Part shown: piece after piece, positions 35,148-46,442 of the stretch | Layout of the letters: every line of letters starts with the position of its first letter | How positions within the stretch are numbered: the stretch's first letter is position 1 | Assembly (NCBI GenBank): GCA_037178975.1 | Contig: JASJZH010000002.1 | Span: forward strand, 372,001 to 436,000 | DNA from: Oscheius tipulae | Lineage: Eukaryota; Nematoda; Chromadorea; Rhabditida; Rhabditidae | Length of the DNA stretch: 64,000 bases | Direction: 5' to 3' | Position numbers and translations under genes: made by a program | Notes under the pieces: generated by a model | What the model was told of the DNA's origin: nothing | Database searches by the model: none | Seen by the model: only the letters and a program-made list of their open reading frames with translations

Positions 35148-36031
35148 TTAGACTTTTTCTAGTTGGAAAACGTCTTCGAAGCAGAGAGGAGCCGAATGGT
35201 CCGTTACTGTAAAGAATGGCGACTTCTGCCCCTAAATTGGTTCTTTTTTTTTTAAAAATGAGATTGGAACAGATGAAAAATGGTACTTACCCCGAGGGAG
35301 ACAGCCTCGTTGCTCCATTCACTCAACTGATGACGGTAGAGGCGATGTGAGAGCCGAGAGACTATGTATTCGGAGTCTCTGAAACATTTTTCCGATCGTT
35401 TTCTGCAGAAAAATCATGGATTTACCTGAACGGAATGCTAATTTCTCGGGCGCATGTACTCATGAAGCAGCCCTTGTGAACCGGCTGGCCTTCTTCCCAC
35501 AGACGCGTGCCAATTTTGTCAATTCCGAGGTGAAAAAATTGCGGAAAGTCGAGTTTCAGAGCGGTGAGGAAGATCATCGAGATCACCCCGTTTTTGGGCA
35601 GCGATTCGGCGTAAATCTGGAAGATTTTAACGGGTTTGGGCAGAAAACAAGCCCTACCTCCTGCCAATTTGGTCGTAATCGGCTCTGTAGCACTTCTGGA
35701 ACACTTTTCGGTTGATTCTTGATCAATGCGGACGGCTTTTCGTTTTTTGCTGAATGCTAAACTGAAAAAAAAGAAGCATTGGAACCTACATATCTCTCCT
35801 GCTGCCCTTTTCTCCTCGAATTTGTCCAGGTTTTTTCGAAGTTCTACTTTCCAGTCGCAAATAGGCACGTAGTCGATGTCATAATGGTTGTAGACCTCTT
35901 TTATCACCTAAAAACTAATACTCCAGCTTGTTTTAGCAGAAAAGACTTACTTTTAGCGAAGCCCATGTCGCCGGACAGCCAAGATCGAAGTACATTTTGA
36001 CTTTTCTGGCTACTACTCTGCTTAGCTTCAT
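35148..36031 (-). CDS. Glutathione S-transferase kappa / DsbA-fold (GSTK) protein
   Basis: Exons 36031-35951, 35907-35790, 35749-35658, 35616-35426, 35378-35291, 35231-35148 (minus) give 217 residues, the normal GSTK length. Kappa GSTs are mitochondrial or peroxisomal thioredoxin-fold enzymes conjugating glutathione. Visible: the first strand and active-site loop KVKMYFDLGCPATWASLK, an all-helical insert with NQPKSVPEVL, the conserved VISMIFLTALKLDFP and IGTRLWEEGQ, and the C-terminal SPFFTVTDHSAPLCFEDVFQLEKV, matching the strand pair and final helix of the family. Oddity: the position of the catalytic Ser (SPYSW in typical members) reads Cys-Pro (GCPATW). An alternative reading through exon 3 in another frame exists, but only the model given joins all phases. 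Confidence 0.72.
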
Positions 36032-36547
36032 CTCCGAACTAAAAGTGATGTGGATTGGGGTAGATATATAGCGAGAGAAGCAGCAAGAACCAGAGAAAGT
36101 GGATTTTGAACTGGAAAACAAAAATATGCAATTGCGACCTCACATTTTCGACCACACGCCAAGTTTTCAATTTCGCTTTTTGTGCTTTCGCGTCCGTTAT
36201 TTTCACCTTTCACATCCGTTTCCTCTGTTCTGATTGGCAGAAAACGTTGCAGAGAGACTCAGAACTTCCAAATGTCACATCTTTACAAAAGTCACAAAAG
36301 AAACGAAAGGAAAATAACGCATAAGCCTGTAAAAGTGCCTCACGAACGTTATGATCTCATTTCCTCGATTCACCTCTTTATATTTTGCTGCTGTTGGCTT
36401 TACCTAGTTGGAATCGATAGATACGAGCTGTGAACACGGTACGAGATAAACTACAATTAAGAAGAAGGTCGCCGCTGGCACCACTTTTCCCTCAATTTCG
36501 CCTTTTCACCTCTGCGGACTGTAAAAACCTCTTTTTCAGCAGTAACC
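36032..36547. other. Intergenic between divergent genes
   Basis: About 500 bases between the head-to-head GSTK and RBBP5 genes, presumably holding both promoters. TTTTCAG precedes the RBBP5 ATG region by about eight bases, a possible trans-splice acceptor. No motif was assigned. Confidence 0.5.
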
Positions 36548-38957
36548 ATGATGAAGGATCTGCTGGACAAGGGTCTCGGCACCCAATATCCCGAAGAACT
36601 CGGCGGAACAATAGATCTTCAATCAGTAAGCGTCCCTTGTTCCTAATAACATGTAAATTCAGGCAATGGCAAACACCTGCAAGTTTAATCGCTGGGGAAG
36701 CCTCGTGGCTGTCGGTACTACCGATGGCAAGATCTTCATTTGCGACTTTCTCACCCAAAAGGCCGTAAAGGTTGGTTTTGACCGCATTGTCTTCAAAAAC
36801 TGGCATATTTCCAGGTAATCCAGGCCCATGTGCAGCCAATATCGAACCTGAGCTGGTCCCGGGACGGCAGAAAGCTGTTGAGCTGTGGCGGCGACAATTT
36901 CGTCAAGGTTTGGGACGTTCTGGAGGGCACAGAAGCCCAAGCTCCGCTGCGATACTCGCAGCCGGCCATCACTGCCACCTTCAATCCACGTAACGACAAC
37001 CAATGCGTCGTGCTGCCGAACAATATGCCCCCTATGGTAGAGAGCTTCGAGCCAAAGACTTCAAAAGCTCTCGTCTGCGACGTTTCCGGCATGAGCATGG
37101 CCGATGACGGAATTTACGCGGTGTCCTACGATCGACGAGGAAAATATATCATTGCTGGCAGCTCTAAAGTCAGTTTTTTTGTCTTTCCCCACTCAACTGG
37201 CGCAATTTTCCAGGGCAAAATCATCATCTACGACTCGAAGACCCTCAAATTTGTCACCTACGTCAAACAGCCCAATTCTCAGCAGGTTAGCTCTCTTTTT
37301 GTCAAGTAACCCGGATATTTATAGATTCGCCAAATTTACACGCCAAAAAGGGGCAATTTGATTCTCACAAACACGCAGGATCGAGTCATACGTGTCTACA
37401 GGCTCGAGGATCTGCTGGAAGCGCCGAAAGGAGGCCAGGTTGAGCCGCATAACAAGGTTCTGGACATTGTCAATAAGGTAGTTCCTTTTTTTTGGCCTTT
37501 TTTGGATGCCTGGTGTACGTTTAGATGCGAGGAATCAAGGGTTCGATCCCGCCGAAAGTAAAGCTTTTTTAACTGTAAGAGTTCGCAACCGAATTTAGAG
37601 GTTTTCCGATCACAGAACTATCTAGCTGTGGTGCTTGTGGCTTCAAACGCTATCTAACTGGTAAATGCCAAATTAAAATTTACTCTTTTCTACGTCTTAG
37701 GCTTAGGCTTAAAAAACCCCAAGGTTCTCGAGCTTAATAAATTGATACAGGTTCCCACGAATATCGGCCGATAAAGCTAGTCAACCTTGTTCTTTCAATT
37801 TATATCCGCCTTTTCAGGCAGCCTGGAAGTCCGTCTGCACAGACATGGAAGCCAATTACATCTGCGGTGCCAGCATGAAAGCCCATCAGCTCTACATTTG
37901 GGAAAGAACGACCGGCACCCTGATGAAAATACTCACCGGAACCAAGGTAGGGTCTTTTTGACACGATTCTTCAGTTTTTCCGCCACTTTTGCAGTCTAAG
38001 AACGCGTAAAATCTACCCAGAAAATGTAGGCACTTTGCAGGGAGAGACGATTCTTGACTGCCAATGGCACCCAACCCGGCCGGTCATTCTGTCAATCTCC
38101 AGCGGACAGATCAGTGTCTGGACGCAGGCTTTCGTAGAGAATTGGAGCGCCTTCGCGCCGGACTTTACGGAACTTGAGGAAAATCTCAAATATCAGGAGA
38201 AAGAGGGCGAATTCGACGATGAGGACGAGGATGCCGATGAGGATCAGACGACCGTGACCGTGGTTAGTTTTTTGTAGTTTACGATGGGAGAAATGAGGTA
38301 CTAATAGGGGAAAAATGGTATAACTACCGTAACCCTGGTTGCTGAAGAGGAAGAGACAGAAATCGGCGAGAAATCTAGTTGGTTAGATTACCTTTTTACC
38401 ACCTCAAACCGTCAAAGTTTACGCACTAAATCCAAAAAGGAGAAGCGGACTGTTATTCCTGTTCTTGAGTTGCTGCTCGCGAGAGCTTTAAAACGAAACC
38501 AGCTAACATATAAAAATGAGAACATTCTAAAGTTTTCGCTATAAGATCTACAGTATCTCAACCCCAAATAGCACAATATCCAGAGCGAAAAGTAGCGAAA
38601 TGGGACCTACTTTCCCCTCTTTCTCCCTTTAAAATGCCACATTTTCTCTCAGGAAGACGAAGACATCGAGGTGGACGTGATCTCCTACAAGCCGCACGAG
38701 CTCTGCTGCAGTTCCGATGAGGAAGATGTTGAGAAGCTCATTCCCGATCACACTCTCCAAACCGGGCCGCTCTGGTTCCTTCCCCAGACCGAGATTGAAA
38801 ATCCAGATCAGCCGGCGCTACTTAATCGAGGTATTTTTGGTCATTTATGCCGAAAAAAAGCAAATTTATAGACCCAGGACCGATTCCTCGACCCCAGGCC
38901 ATGATCAAAGACAGCCTCGCGAGCATGATAGGGTCGAAGCCCCGTCGCAGCAAGTAA
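36548..38957 (+). CDS. rbbp-5: RBBP5, WD40 subunit of SET1/MLL (COMPASS) H3K4 methyltransferase
   Basis: Nuclear core subunit of the SET1/MLL complex, stimulating histone H3 lysine 4 methylation with WDR5 and ASH2L. Exons 36548-36625, 36663-36770, 36815-37168, 37214-37285, 37325-37477, 37818-37946, 38041-38262, 38653-38830, 38872-38957 give 459 residues. It matches the family along its whole length: [144 protein letters not shown], then the acidic [12 protein letters not shown] and the SSDEE linker that in the family binds WDR5/ASH2L. The C-terminal tail is shorter than in vertebrates. The intron 37478-37817 holds an interstitial telomere-like repeat. Very confident. Confidence 0.95.
37697..37711 (+). 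repeat. Interstitial nematode telomere repeat (2.5 units)
   Basis: TTAGGCTTAGGCTTA, two and a half tandem copies of the nematode telomere unit TTAGGC, in RBBP5 intron 5. A B-box-like GGGTTCGATCCC lies about 150 bases upstream in the same intron. Confidence 0.7.
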
Positions 38958-39157
38958 AAGCCATTTTTTTCTGCTTAAAGTTTCTATTTTGCCAAAATCA
39001 GGTCCGAAACTTCTCTAAACAAATACGAGTATTTAACCCCTTTTTCACGTTGTCTTATTTGTATATTTTGTAACTTAAATAATGAATATTTATGGTTTTT
39101 ACAGTGCTGAAACGGATTAAAGACTCTAAGGACCCGACTCTGAAGAAAATACAAAAA

Positions 39158-42100
39158 TTAGGAGCCGAACTGCGCTGTAGAGTCATCGATTTTGGTGAAA
39201 CTGTAGTCGCCACGGCCATCCATGTGCAGAGAGTATTCGTGATGGACCCAGAGGGATTTGCGATGAGAGACGGTGAACAGGGTGATGCCCATCTCGCGGC
39301 AGATTCGGTACATGGCTCCTAGAAATTAAATTTGTAAAGAGAAGTCAGTTGTACAGGATAGTCAAGAGTCAAGGAAGTAAAGGATAGGTGGTTGAATGAT
39401 TCAAACCCTACCTTCAACGTCGACGGAGACAGCAGAAGTACACTCGTCCAAAATAGCAAACTGCGGCTTGTGGTAGAACAGTCTGGCCATCTGAAAAATG
39501 AGTCAACTCTTGTGTTCTTACAATCACCTACAGCAATTCTTTGCTTCTCTCCTCCAGAGAGTACGTCCATCCAATCCTGGACAGCATTCCAGCCACCCTC
39601 TCTCTCGCCAAAATCTCTAGCCAAAATATGTGTCAGTTGTACTTTTTCCAGCATAGCTTCCAGGTCTCTGTCACTGACTCCTTTTTTGATCATGTCGAAT
39701 GGCTTGTCAGGATAGATGACCTGATCGCGTAGCGTTCCGAGAGTCATATAGGGTCTCTGAAGTGGAATTCAGTCTGTCTCTTCACTAGTCTATGTATGTA
39801 TCTGTCACTGTTACTCCCTGTCACTGTCATTGTCTTTATCCCCGACACTGTTTCTACTTTGTCTCAGTCTCTGTCACTGTCACTGTCTATCTGTCTCTTA
39901 CCTGTGGAACATAGAACAGTTTTCCCTTGGCCGGTTTCGTTAGCCTTCCACCAAACAAGGGCCACAGTTCACCCAGAACTCTGAACAGGGAGCTCTTTCC
40001 ACAGCCATTTGGTCCACAGACGAGGACATTTGTTCCCGAAGGTACCTAATGAGCCAAAATGTAACATTTTAGACACCCCACCTCCAAGTTCAGGCTCTGA
40101 ATAAGTACATCACCGTTTGGGGTGACTAGAGGAACATTCTCGAAGCGGATCACATTGTCCCGAATGATCAGTTCTCCCGAACCCGGCCTGAGATTCGTGG
40201 AAATCAGAGTCTTTTTCTCGTTGTTGTCCTCTTTCTGGCCGTCACTGACCATTGTCCGCTCGTAGTGTCCTAATATCAGTATTTTGGCTGAACTCCTGAC
40301 TCACCCTTATCGAGATCAGCCAGTACTTTCATCAACGAGTCGACTCGGGTGGTGAAGCCACTCAATCTGGTCATTTCTCTTCCGGCCAGGGAGAGACGAC
40401 CGAGAGCTTCGGCCAGCTTGAACATCATTCTGCCGGAATTGTAGTACTCCTGGAACTTTTCATCTCTTTGGGTCAAGTCAAACCCTATCCCTTCGCTAGA
40501 CAGGAACCATTTATCGTGAGAATAAAATTGGTCGTAAATGTGCTCAAACTGTGAGAATCGTCTACGGGGGAGTAATGTAAGAGACAGGGAGAGAGGAGAC
40601 TCGCTGTCTGTCTTCTTAGTTCTATATCTCCCAATCTCTGTCTCTGTCACCTTCTACGAAAATATTGTGATTTTATCAGATCGCTCACAAATGTGAAACA
40701 AGAACTTTCTGAGAAACATTTCTTTTCGACATTTGGTGGCCACAATGGGAGGTTAGTTTCTACCTACCTCTCAAAATATTTAACATTTTTCAGTGAAGTT
40801 ATGAGTTAAACCGCCGACAACGTATAAGGGAACGTCAAGAATATCACCCTATGAAACTGTAATATCATTCGAAAATATTAACAGTTTGTTGTTTCGAAAG
40901 TTGTTTTCTTCTTGAGTGCCTAGAAGAAGTATCTACTGGCCGTGTTTCTTTGTCAGAAATCCCCGGAAAAGCGCACCTGAATCAGTCCATTTTTGTCCAA
41001 GTTCTTCAGCCCGGAATTCTTGTCGAAAAAGGCCCTGCTCACAGCATACCACCCAACAATTGTTGCGAAGTACTTGGCCACAATGTTGTCTATGAAGCCG
41101 ATGGAGAAACTGAACAAGATTTTTCATCTTCCTTCAAGTTCAGTACGAGCTTCCAATGCTGGGTTCGGATCTCTACACTTTGATAAGGACGCGCGAGCTC
41201 GTCCCTCAAAGCGCAGCCGGTTAGTATTCCAACTGCAAATCCTAAGAATGCGGGTACGATCCCCGCATGAGTAAACTCATTTTGTTTTGTGCTGAAACCT
41301 CGAAACACAACGTCATACTAATTTTATATCTTTCCACTCATTATTTTTCTTGCAACATCCACACTACTAAAGCTGCGCGCCAAATTTAAAGACCGACTTA
41401 CCGGAACAAGATAACTTTTCTCAGATGTGCCACCAAGTTGCCGAAAGATCCCATTACTGTCTGTCGTTCTCTGAATTTATCGTTTTTGGAACAGAGACAC
41501 GATCTGACCTGTCATTGCCTTGATAGAAGGCAATCTCCTCACTGTTCATGATCAGACGCGAGTTGACGAATCGGAATTCTCCTTCCAGAGCCTGCTCCTG
41601 GACTGTGAGACGACCAATCTGATTTTAAGCAAGTTAGGAACAGAATATGTACTGACAGGCCTTCGGAGATAAGTCAGGGCGATTCCAGACCCGATGAGGT
41701 AGGTGAAGAGAAGAGTTGGAGCACTGAAGCCGAGACTGCCACCCAGACGGTTCACGTAGAGGAGGACGTCGACCAGAGGCTGAAATACTTCATATCTCAT
41801 CTTTTTGACCTAGAACGCTTCAAGGGACTATTCTGATATGTTATTTTAGCCCCCTTCAAGTTTCAACGATTATGGAAAACCACTTTGGACATAAAAATGA
41901 ATTGTTTAGCTTATTTGGGCTGACGTCTGTGTCTGCCCCGTACTATCTCGCGCGCCAAACCTATGCGGTTTCTGTACCCAAAGCATTATCGATTTCAGCA
42001 ATGTTCATTTCTCTTAAAGCAAAAAAGCATAAAAATAACCTACCTTCGAGAGATTGGAGTAAAGTTCCACGATTCCCTCACAGAACTTGTCGACATCTTG

Positions 42101-42922
42101 GGTCAACAGCTGGTCGGCATTTTGGATTCTGTTGTCCAGATTGGACATCTTGTAGAAGGTGAAGCCCCTAAACACTGTCTTTTTTAAGAGGAAAAAATGA
42201 ACTCACTTCAAGTACTGGGTATACAGGTGCTTGGTGAGTCTCTCTCGGAAACGCAGTTTCAGCTCGGAGAGCCCGACCTAAAGAAAAGTCTGCCAGTTTC
42301 AATGTCTCTCTCACCTTGAGGAAACTGTTGACGACCGAAATAGCAGGCATGGCTAGGATGTACTTGACACAGTTGAAAATGAACATGATCCTGTCCCGGT
42401 CAATGATGGCTCTGGAAATTTACTGTAAGATACAGAGAGACAAAGAGACAGAAAGACTGAGAGACACATAGAGACCCAGAGAGATAGCGAGACGAAGACA
42501 GAAACTAGTAAAACTCACGCCTCAATGCTCGTAGCAGTGGTGATGAGCCAGACGTCAGCGTATGTTCTACACAGTAGAGAGACAATGATCAGGATCATGT
42601 ACATGACCTCCATGGAGAACGGCCCCGGCACTAGAATCTTCATGATTTTCATCAGTTTCCTAATGAAGATCATGTCGACGTGAGAACGTTCCGTCTTCTT
42701 TCCCTTCGGCTGCTTGGTGACGACTGGCTGCACAGTGGAGGAGCCTTTGGCCCTAGAAAGTGAATTTCCATAACTATGGGTCACATCCTACTTGGTTCTT
42801 TTACTGTAGGCCTTGACAAAGATGACGAAGGCGACCAAGCCCGCTAGACCGGGACCATACTGTCGGAGACTCAAGTTCGAGGCCAGAAGACCGATCTGTG
42901 CTATTTTTGACTGACCGGCCAT
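39158..42922 (-). CDS. Peroxisomal ABC half-transporter, PMP70/ABCD3 type
   Basis: Peroxisomal membrane half-transporter that imports long-chain or branched acyl-CoA. Fifteen exons (minus): 42922-42792, 42752-42519, 42411-42315, 42277-42207, 42167-42044, 41779-41657, 41618-41509, 41470-41402, 41109-40977, 40548-40305, 40269-40082, 40045-39902, 39756-39532, 39490-39412, 39318-39158; all phases join, 710 residues. N-terminal TM domain with [39 protein letters not shown] and [11 protein letters not shown]; then the ATPase with Walker [10 protein letters not shown] (about 517), [19 protein letters not shown], signature LSGGEKQR (about 622), Walker [13 protein letters not shown] and the H-loop SHRKSLW, ending FGS. 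The match is to ABCD3 rather than ABCD1/2. It is longer than vertebrate PMP70 (~659) through a longer N-terminus and inserts before EYYNSGRMM and at [10 protein letters not shown]. Convergent with RBBP5, 200 bases apart. Confidence 0.93.
39772..39901 (-). repeat. GACAGA/TCTGTC microsatellite in transporter intron
   Basis: Fills intron 39901-39757; on the gene strand the intron starts GTAAGAGACAGATAGACAG. Confidence 0.8.
41202..41273 (+). pseudogene. tRNA-like relic in transporter intron
   Basis: Antisense to the transporter, in intron 41401-41110. A perfect 5-bp T arm GCGGG-TACGATC-CCCGC at 41250-41266 is preceded at tRNA spacing by ACTGCAAAT, resembling the tRNA-Cys anticodon loop, and by GCGCAGCCGGTTAGTA in D-arm position. 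Anticodon and D stems pair poorly. GCGGGTACGATCC recurs at about 51844 in a GST intron. Confidence 0.35.
41936..41950 (-). repeat. CGAGATGGTACGGGTG-family motif
   Basis: Plus strand reads CCCCGTACTATCTCG, in an intron of the ABC transporter. Confidence 0.5.
42425..42500 (+). repeat. GAGACA microsatellite in transporter intron
   Basis: Imperfect GAGACAAAGAGACAG tract within intron 42518-42412. Confidence 0.8.
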
Positions 42923-44868
42923 CCTGGAATAGTAGGTTTTGAGCCCGAGAGACGGAGGAGCAAGGAAGTCAGAAAGACAGAGAGACAGAGAAAGTTTTTC
43001 TCTTTCGCACTCGACTGGTGGTGTTGAACAGGGAACGCGCGACCTTTGCTCATGTACTTGACGCTACTATAAACGGCTAGAATGAAGACAAGACTCTTTT
43101 TAATCAATTAACGTAATCGATAATGACAATTTCTCTGACCTTGTCTGTCAATTAAAAGAGCCTCATTTACATTTTACATTTACATATTGAATAACATCGA
43201 GTGGACAGAGACAGAATCTCGGATAGAAATTTTACTGAAGAAGCAAAAAAGTGGGTCCGGACTAATGACTGCCTGAAATCACACGAAAAAGGAAAAATAA
43301 CGAAAGGGAATGTTGCAGTACAGAAACAAAGAAAAGAGACACACGTTAGTGTGGATCCGGCAGCTGATAACGGAGTGCGGACAATCAATTGCGGTTTAGG
43401 AAGGGAAAGGGTGCGGGAAAGTCTTTGTCCCTCTTCCTCTTTTTCTTTGTCTTTCTGTCCCTCTGTCTCTCTGTTTTTTTTGTCTCTTTGTCTCTCTGTC
43501 CCTCCGTCTCTCCGATTCTCTGTCTCTCTGTTTCTTTGTCTCTTTGTCCCTCTGTCTCTCTGTCTTTCTGTCCCTCTATCTTGCTGTTTCCAGAAACCAA
43601 TATCATTCGGCTGCAGCCCAGCTGATTTCGTCCTCTGCACCGACAAACCATGACGGCCGCCGAGACGATGGTCGAGACCGATAAGTGAAAGTTGCTGTAC
43701 CAATCAATTTCTACCTTTTCCCGAGCACCGATTTCCTCTTTCCCTATACGTTCTACATTAAAGATACAGTTGATTGAGTTTTCACGACAATGTTTTTCCT
43801 CTGCTGCTCGTCCAACATCCGCCCCCATCATCCCCACTGTCGACACCAAGGCCAAACAATGTGTAGGAAAAAGAGAGCGGCCCCAAGCCTGGGCAACAGG
43901 CTATTTACAGACAACTCTATGTTTTCTTTTCGATTGATACATGCATGAGAGATACGAAGTTTCTTATTGAACTGCACGTCAAAATATTGCTGACTCTTCT
44001 TTCCCTGTTAGTTGTGCAACCATAGCCATCACTGTAGAACGAAAGAAAGAGTGACAGTGACAGTGACACTGAGACTATTTTATTCATCGTTTCATTCATC
44101 GGAACATCACCCGTTCATCGCATTCACACCTTCCCCACTTTCCGCTCCGTCGCACCTTTTCCAAAGTTTGTCACCCCACGCTAGATGAATGGGCAAAACT
44201 GAGACTCAAAGAGCCGCGTCTCGACTATCGTTTATTAGGCGGAAAGGACTTTTACTCTTTTCATTCATGCTCCCGTTCCTTTTTGTTTCATATGTAAAAC
44301 TCGCGAAATTTAGAAAAGTCACAATTTAGAAAAGGCTTGACATCCAGGGTTGTCATGCTTCAAAATGTTGATTTTGATGTGACAAAACTTAAAACTTTTT
44401 AATCTTTACGTTTACGGTATGATACATTTGTTTGGTCCATTGTTTTTCAGACCGTTCACGTAAAAGTGAGAAATAGTTCATTTGTTCCCAAAATAGCTGT
44501 TTCTTCCGGAGAAAACTAGGTGGTCAACGGTAAAAAAAAGCATATGTCTCTTGATATTTGCCTTGATCAAAGTTTGTCGCTAATCTCTCTGTTCAAATTC
44601 GCAACACTGTGTCAATGATTTTGATCTAATTCGAATTAGGTCTCGCATAAAAAAAGTTGAAAAAGTGAGGTTATTCTTGGAAAAAGATTGCTAATCTCAT
44701 TTGTGATGTCAATGAGTTCGGTATCTGTCTCGCTGTCTCTGTCTGTTCCCTTTTCTCTCTTTTTTATCTGTTTCTGTCTCTCCGCTCCAACCTCCCATCC
44801 TCTTATCCTTCCAGTTCTTTTAAATCACACACAAATGCACACACAAGAAAAAAGTTTCAGTCCTAACA
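42923..44868. other. Intergenic with TCTC tract
   Basis: Carries GAGACAGA near 42970, a long TCTCTGTC tract at 43425-43592, a CACTGTCAC tract near 44045 and another at 44715-44780. It separates head-to-head genes (transporter and receptor). Open frames over the tracts are low-complexity only. Confidence 0.55.
43425..43592 (+). repeat. TCTCTGTC microsatellite
   Basis: Longest tract in the window: TCTCTGTCCCTCTGTCTCTC-type units for about 170 bases, intergenic. Confidence 0.85.
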
Positions 44869-46365
44869 ATGGGACTCTTCCAAGTTCTCCTCGACTGGTT
44901 TCTCATGTCCATCATTCTCATTGGTAAAATTTTCTACTGGCTGAAGTTAATACGAGAAGACACCTCAATCCTGATGGAAATGATGAAATATCTAATCTTC
45001 AACGATGTTGTCGGGACCATAATTATAATCATCCATGACATTCCGAGTTATTTCATGACAGAGGCACTGTCGGACAAATGTAAGATTGTGAGGGTCTAGC
45101 ATAGAAGAAAATTTAGTCGACGTGTTTAAAGCTCTTGGTACCTTCTCCCAATGTCTACCCTTCTTTTTCGCTCTGTTAATGCTTCCTATATTTTCTCTGC
45201 TCAACCTGATTGCCATCATCGCTGTCTATCGCTTCGTGACACTGGAGAAGACGTTTATTGCCAGGACGTCAATTATTTTCTGTTATCTGGGATCGTTGGT
45301 CTTCACGAGTGAGTTCATTTAACTCTTTAAGATAATGCTAAATGTTCAGTTCCTCTGCTTACGCAATGGTGTGGTTTCGCCTACCACAGTACATTTCACT
45401 ACTGGTACTACGACTACAACAAGCCCTACACTGCTCTTTTCCAGAAATTCAATATTGGCATGCAGGTAATACACTTAAACTGATAGTAAACTAAAAATAT
45501 TTAAGATATTTTGCATGTCTATCGTGGCAGTGTGCATGACCCTGGTAATGTTCTACTTGGCCAAGCGGGCCAAACATTTTTCGAACAACACTGCACCGCT
45601 TGGAGCCTCGACAATGAGAGAGACATCGTCAGTTTCTTCGAAGATTGAGTCGAGGAATGGAAACGCTGTCACGACGACAGTTACGCACGCTGGACAGCTG
45701 GAAAAACAGACCAAGGTTCGTAGGGCTCACCCGTAGCATCTCGATATTTCAAAGACGATGCGGGTTAAGTGGCCCCTAAGTGAATAATCTATAGGGGTGA
45801 GCCGACGAAGGAAAAATTCCAAGCAGAACGTTCGATACAAAATGTCTACGGAAAAGGAGGTCTTTGCCGGAAAAGAAGTGACAAGAACACTTGAAATAAC
45901 TATTCAAGTTTATCTCAAGACAGAAAACAACAATTGAAAAACAAACAGTATAAATCAGGAAACCCAACCATCAACTACTAACGACTAGAATTGGGGAGAC
46001 GAAACCGGGGAGGAGAAAAATGGCGTGGGCATGAAAGTAGGTACCAGGCCAAGATTAGGGCGGCCTTACACCTAAATTAAACTAATTTAAGCGAATATAC
46101 CGCTCCCGCTCTATCATCGACCAGGGCTTTGCCTTCATAGTACTCAGTCTCTGCTTTATTATGGGCACTACAGCTTTCAACCTTCTCGGAAAATGCGAAA
46201 CGACAGGCTGTCTCGTAGTCACAGTCATAACGGGAAATTTGAACCGTGCCAAATGGATTATATACTGGTGAGTGGAGCGAAAATTGAAGGAAGAGAATCA
46301 TTTTTTTAAGCTTCTTAATGCGCCAAGATGCCACGATTAGTCGAATCATCAGGCGACGGAGGTGA
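44869..46365 (+). CDS. Seven-transmembrane serpentine receptor
   Basis: Exons 44869-45079, 45117-45308, 45350-45465, 45506-45715, 46092-46267, 46311-46365 join in phase to 319 residues, a normal length for nematode chemoreceptors. Helices: FLMSIILIGKIFYWL, YLIFNDVVGTIIIIIHDI, PFFFALLMLPIFSLLNLIAI followed by VYRFVTLEKTF at the TM3 end, IIFCYLGSLVFTSI, IFCMSIVAVCMTLVMFYLA, GFAFIVLSLCFIMGTTAF and a TM7 region ending NLNRAKWIIYCFLMRQDA and a basic RIIRRRR tail. The third intracellular loop is long and Ser/Thr-rich. Stopping at 45736 instead would leave only five helices, so the two downstream exons are preferred; the joining donor GTTCGT is weak. Sub-family not resolved. Confidence 0.68.
45728..45744 (-). 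repeat. CGAGATGGTACGGGTG-family motif
   Basis: Plus strand reads CACCCGTAGCATCTCGA, 12 bases into the fourth intron of the receptor gene. Confidence 0.55.
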
Positions 46366-46442
46366 TATTCTGAAAAGCGGGAGCAAAAAATTGTTTTCTG
46401 TACATAGATTGAAAATAAGATAATTTTATTAAATTATTCTGT

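Noticed and set aside
35640-35770. Frameshifted kappa GST, because KCYRADYDQIGR in another frame looks like the family's K-Y-D pattern
   Set aside because: Splicing 35790 to 35749 and 35658 to 35616 joins every exon in phase and gives NQPKSVPEVL at the expected place; the other-frame match is probably chance.
43201-43653. 150- and 178-residue open frames on both strands over 43201-43703
   Set aside because: They are translations of the TCTCTGTC microsatellite (Ser/Leu/Pro or Arg/Glu/Thr repeats) with no domain and no splice context.
45506-45736. Receptor gene ending at 45736 with only five helices
   Set aside because: Two downstream exons with correct phase supply TM6, TM7 and a basic tail, giving a normal 319-residue receptor.
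46077-46349. 90-residue minus-strand frame between the receptor and tyrosinase
   Set aside because: The same bases encode the TM6/TM7 exons of the plus-strand receptor, which has splice-site and phase support.
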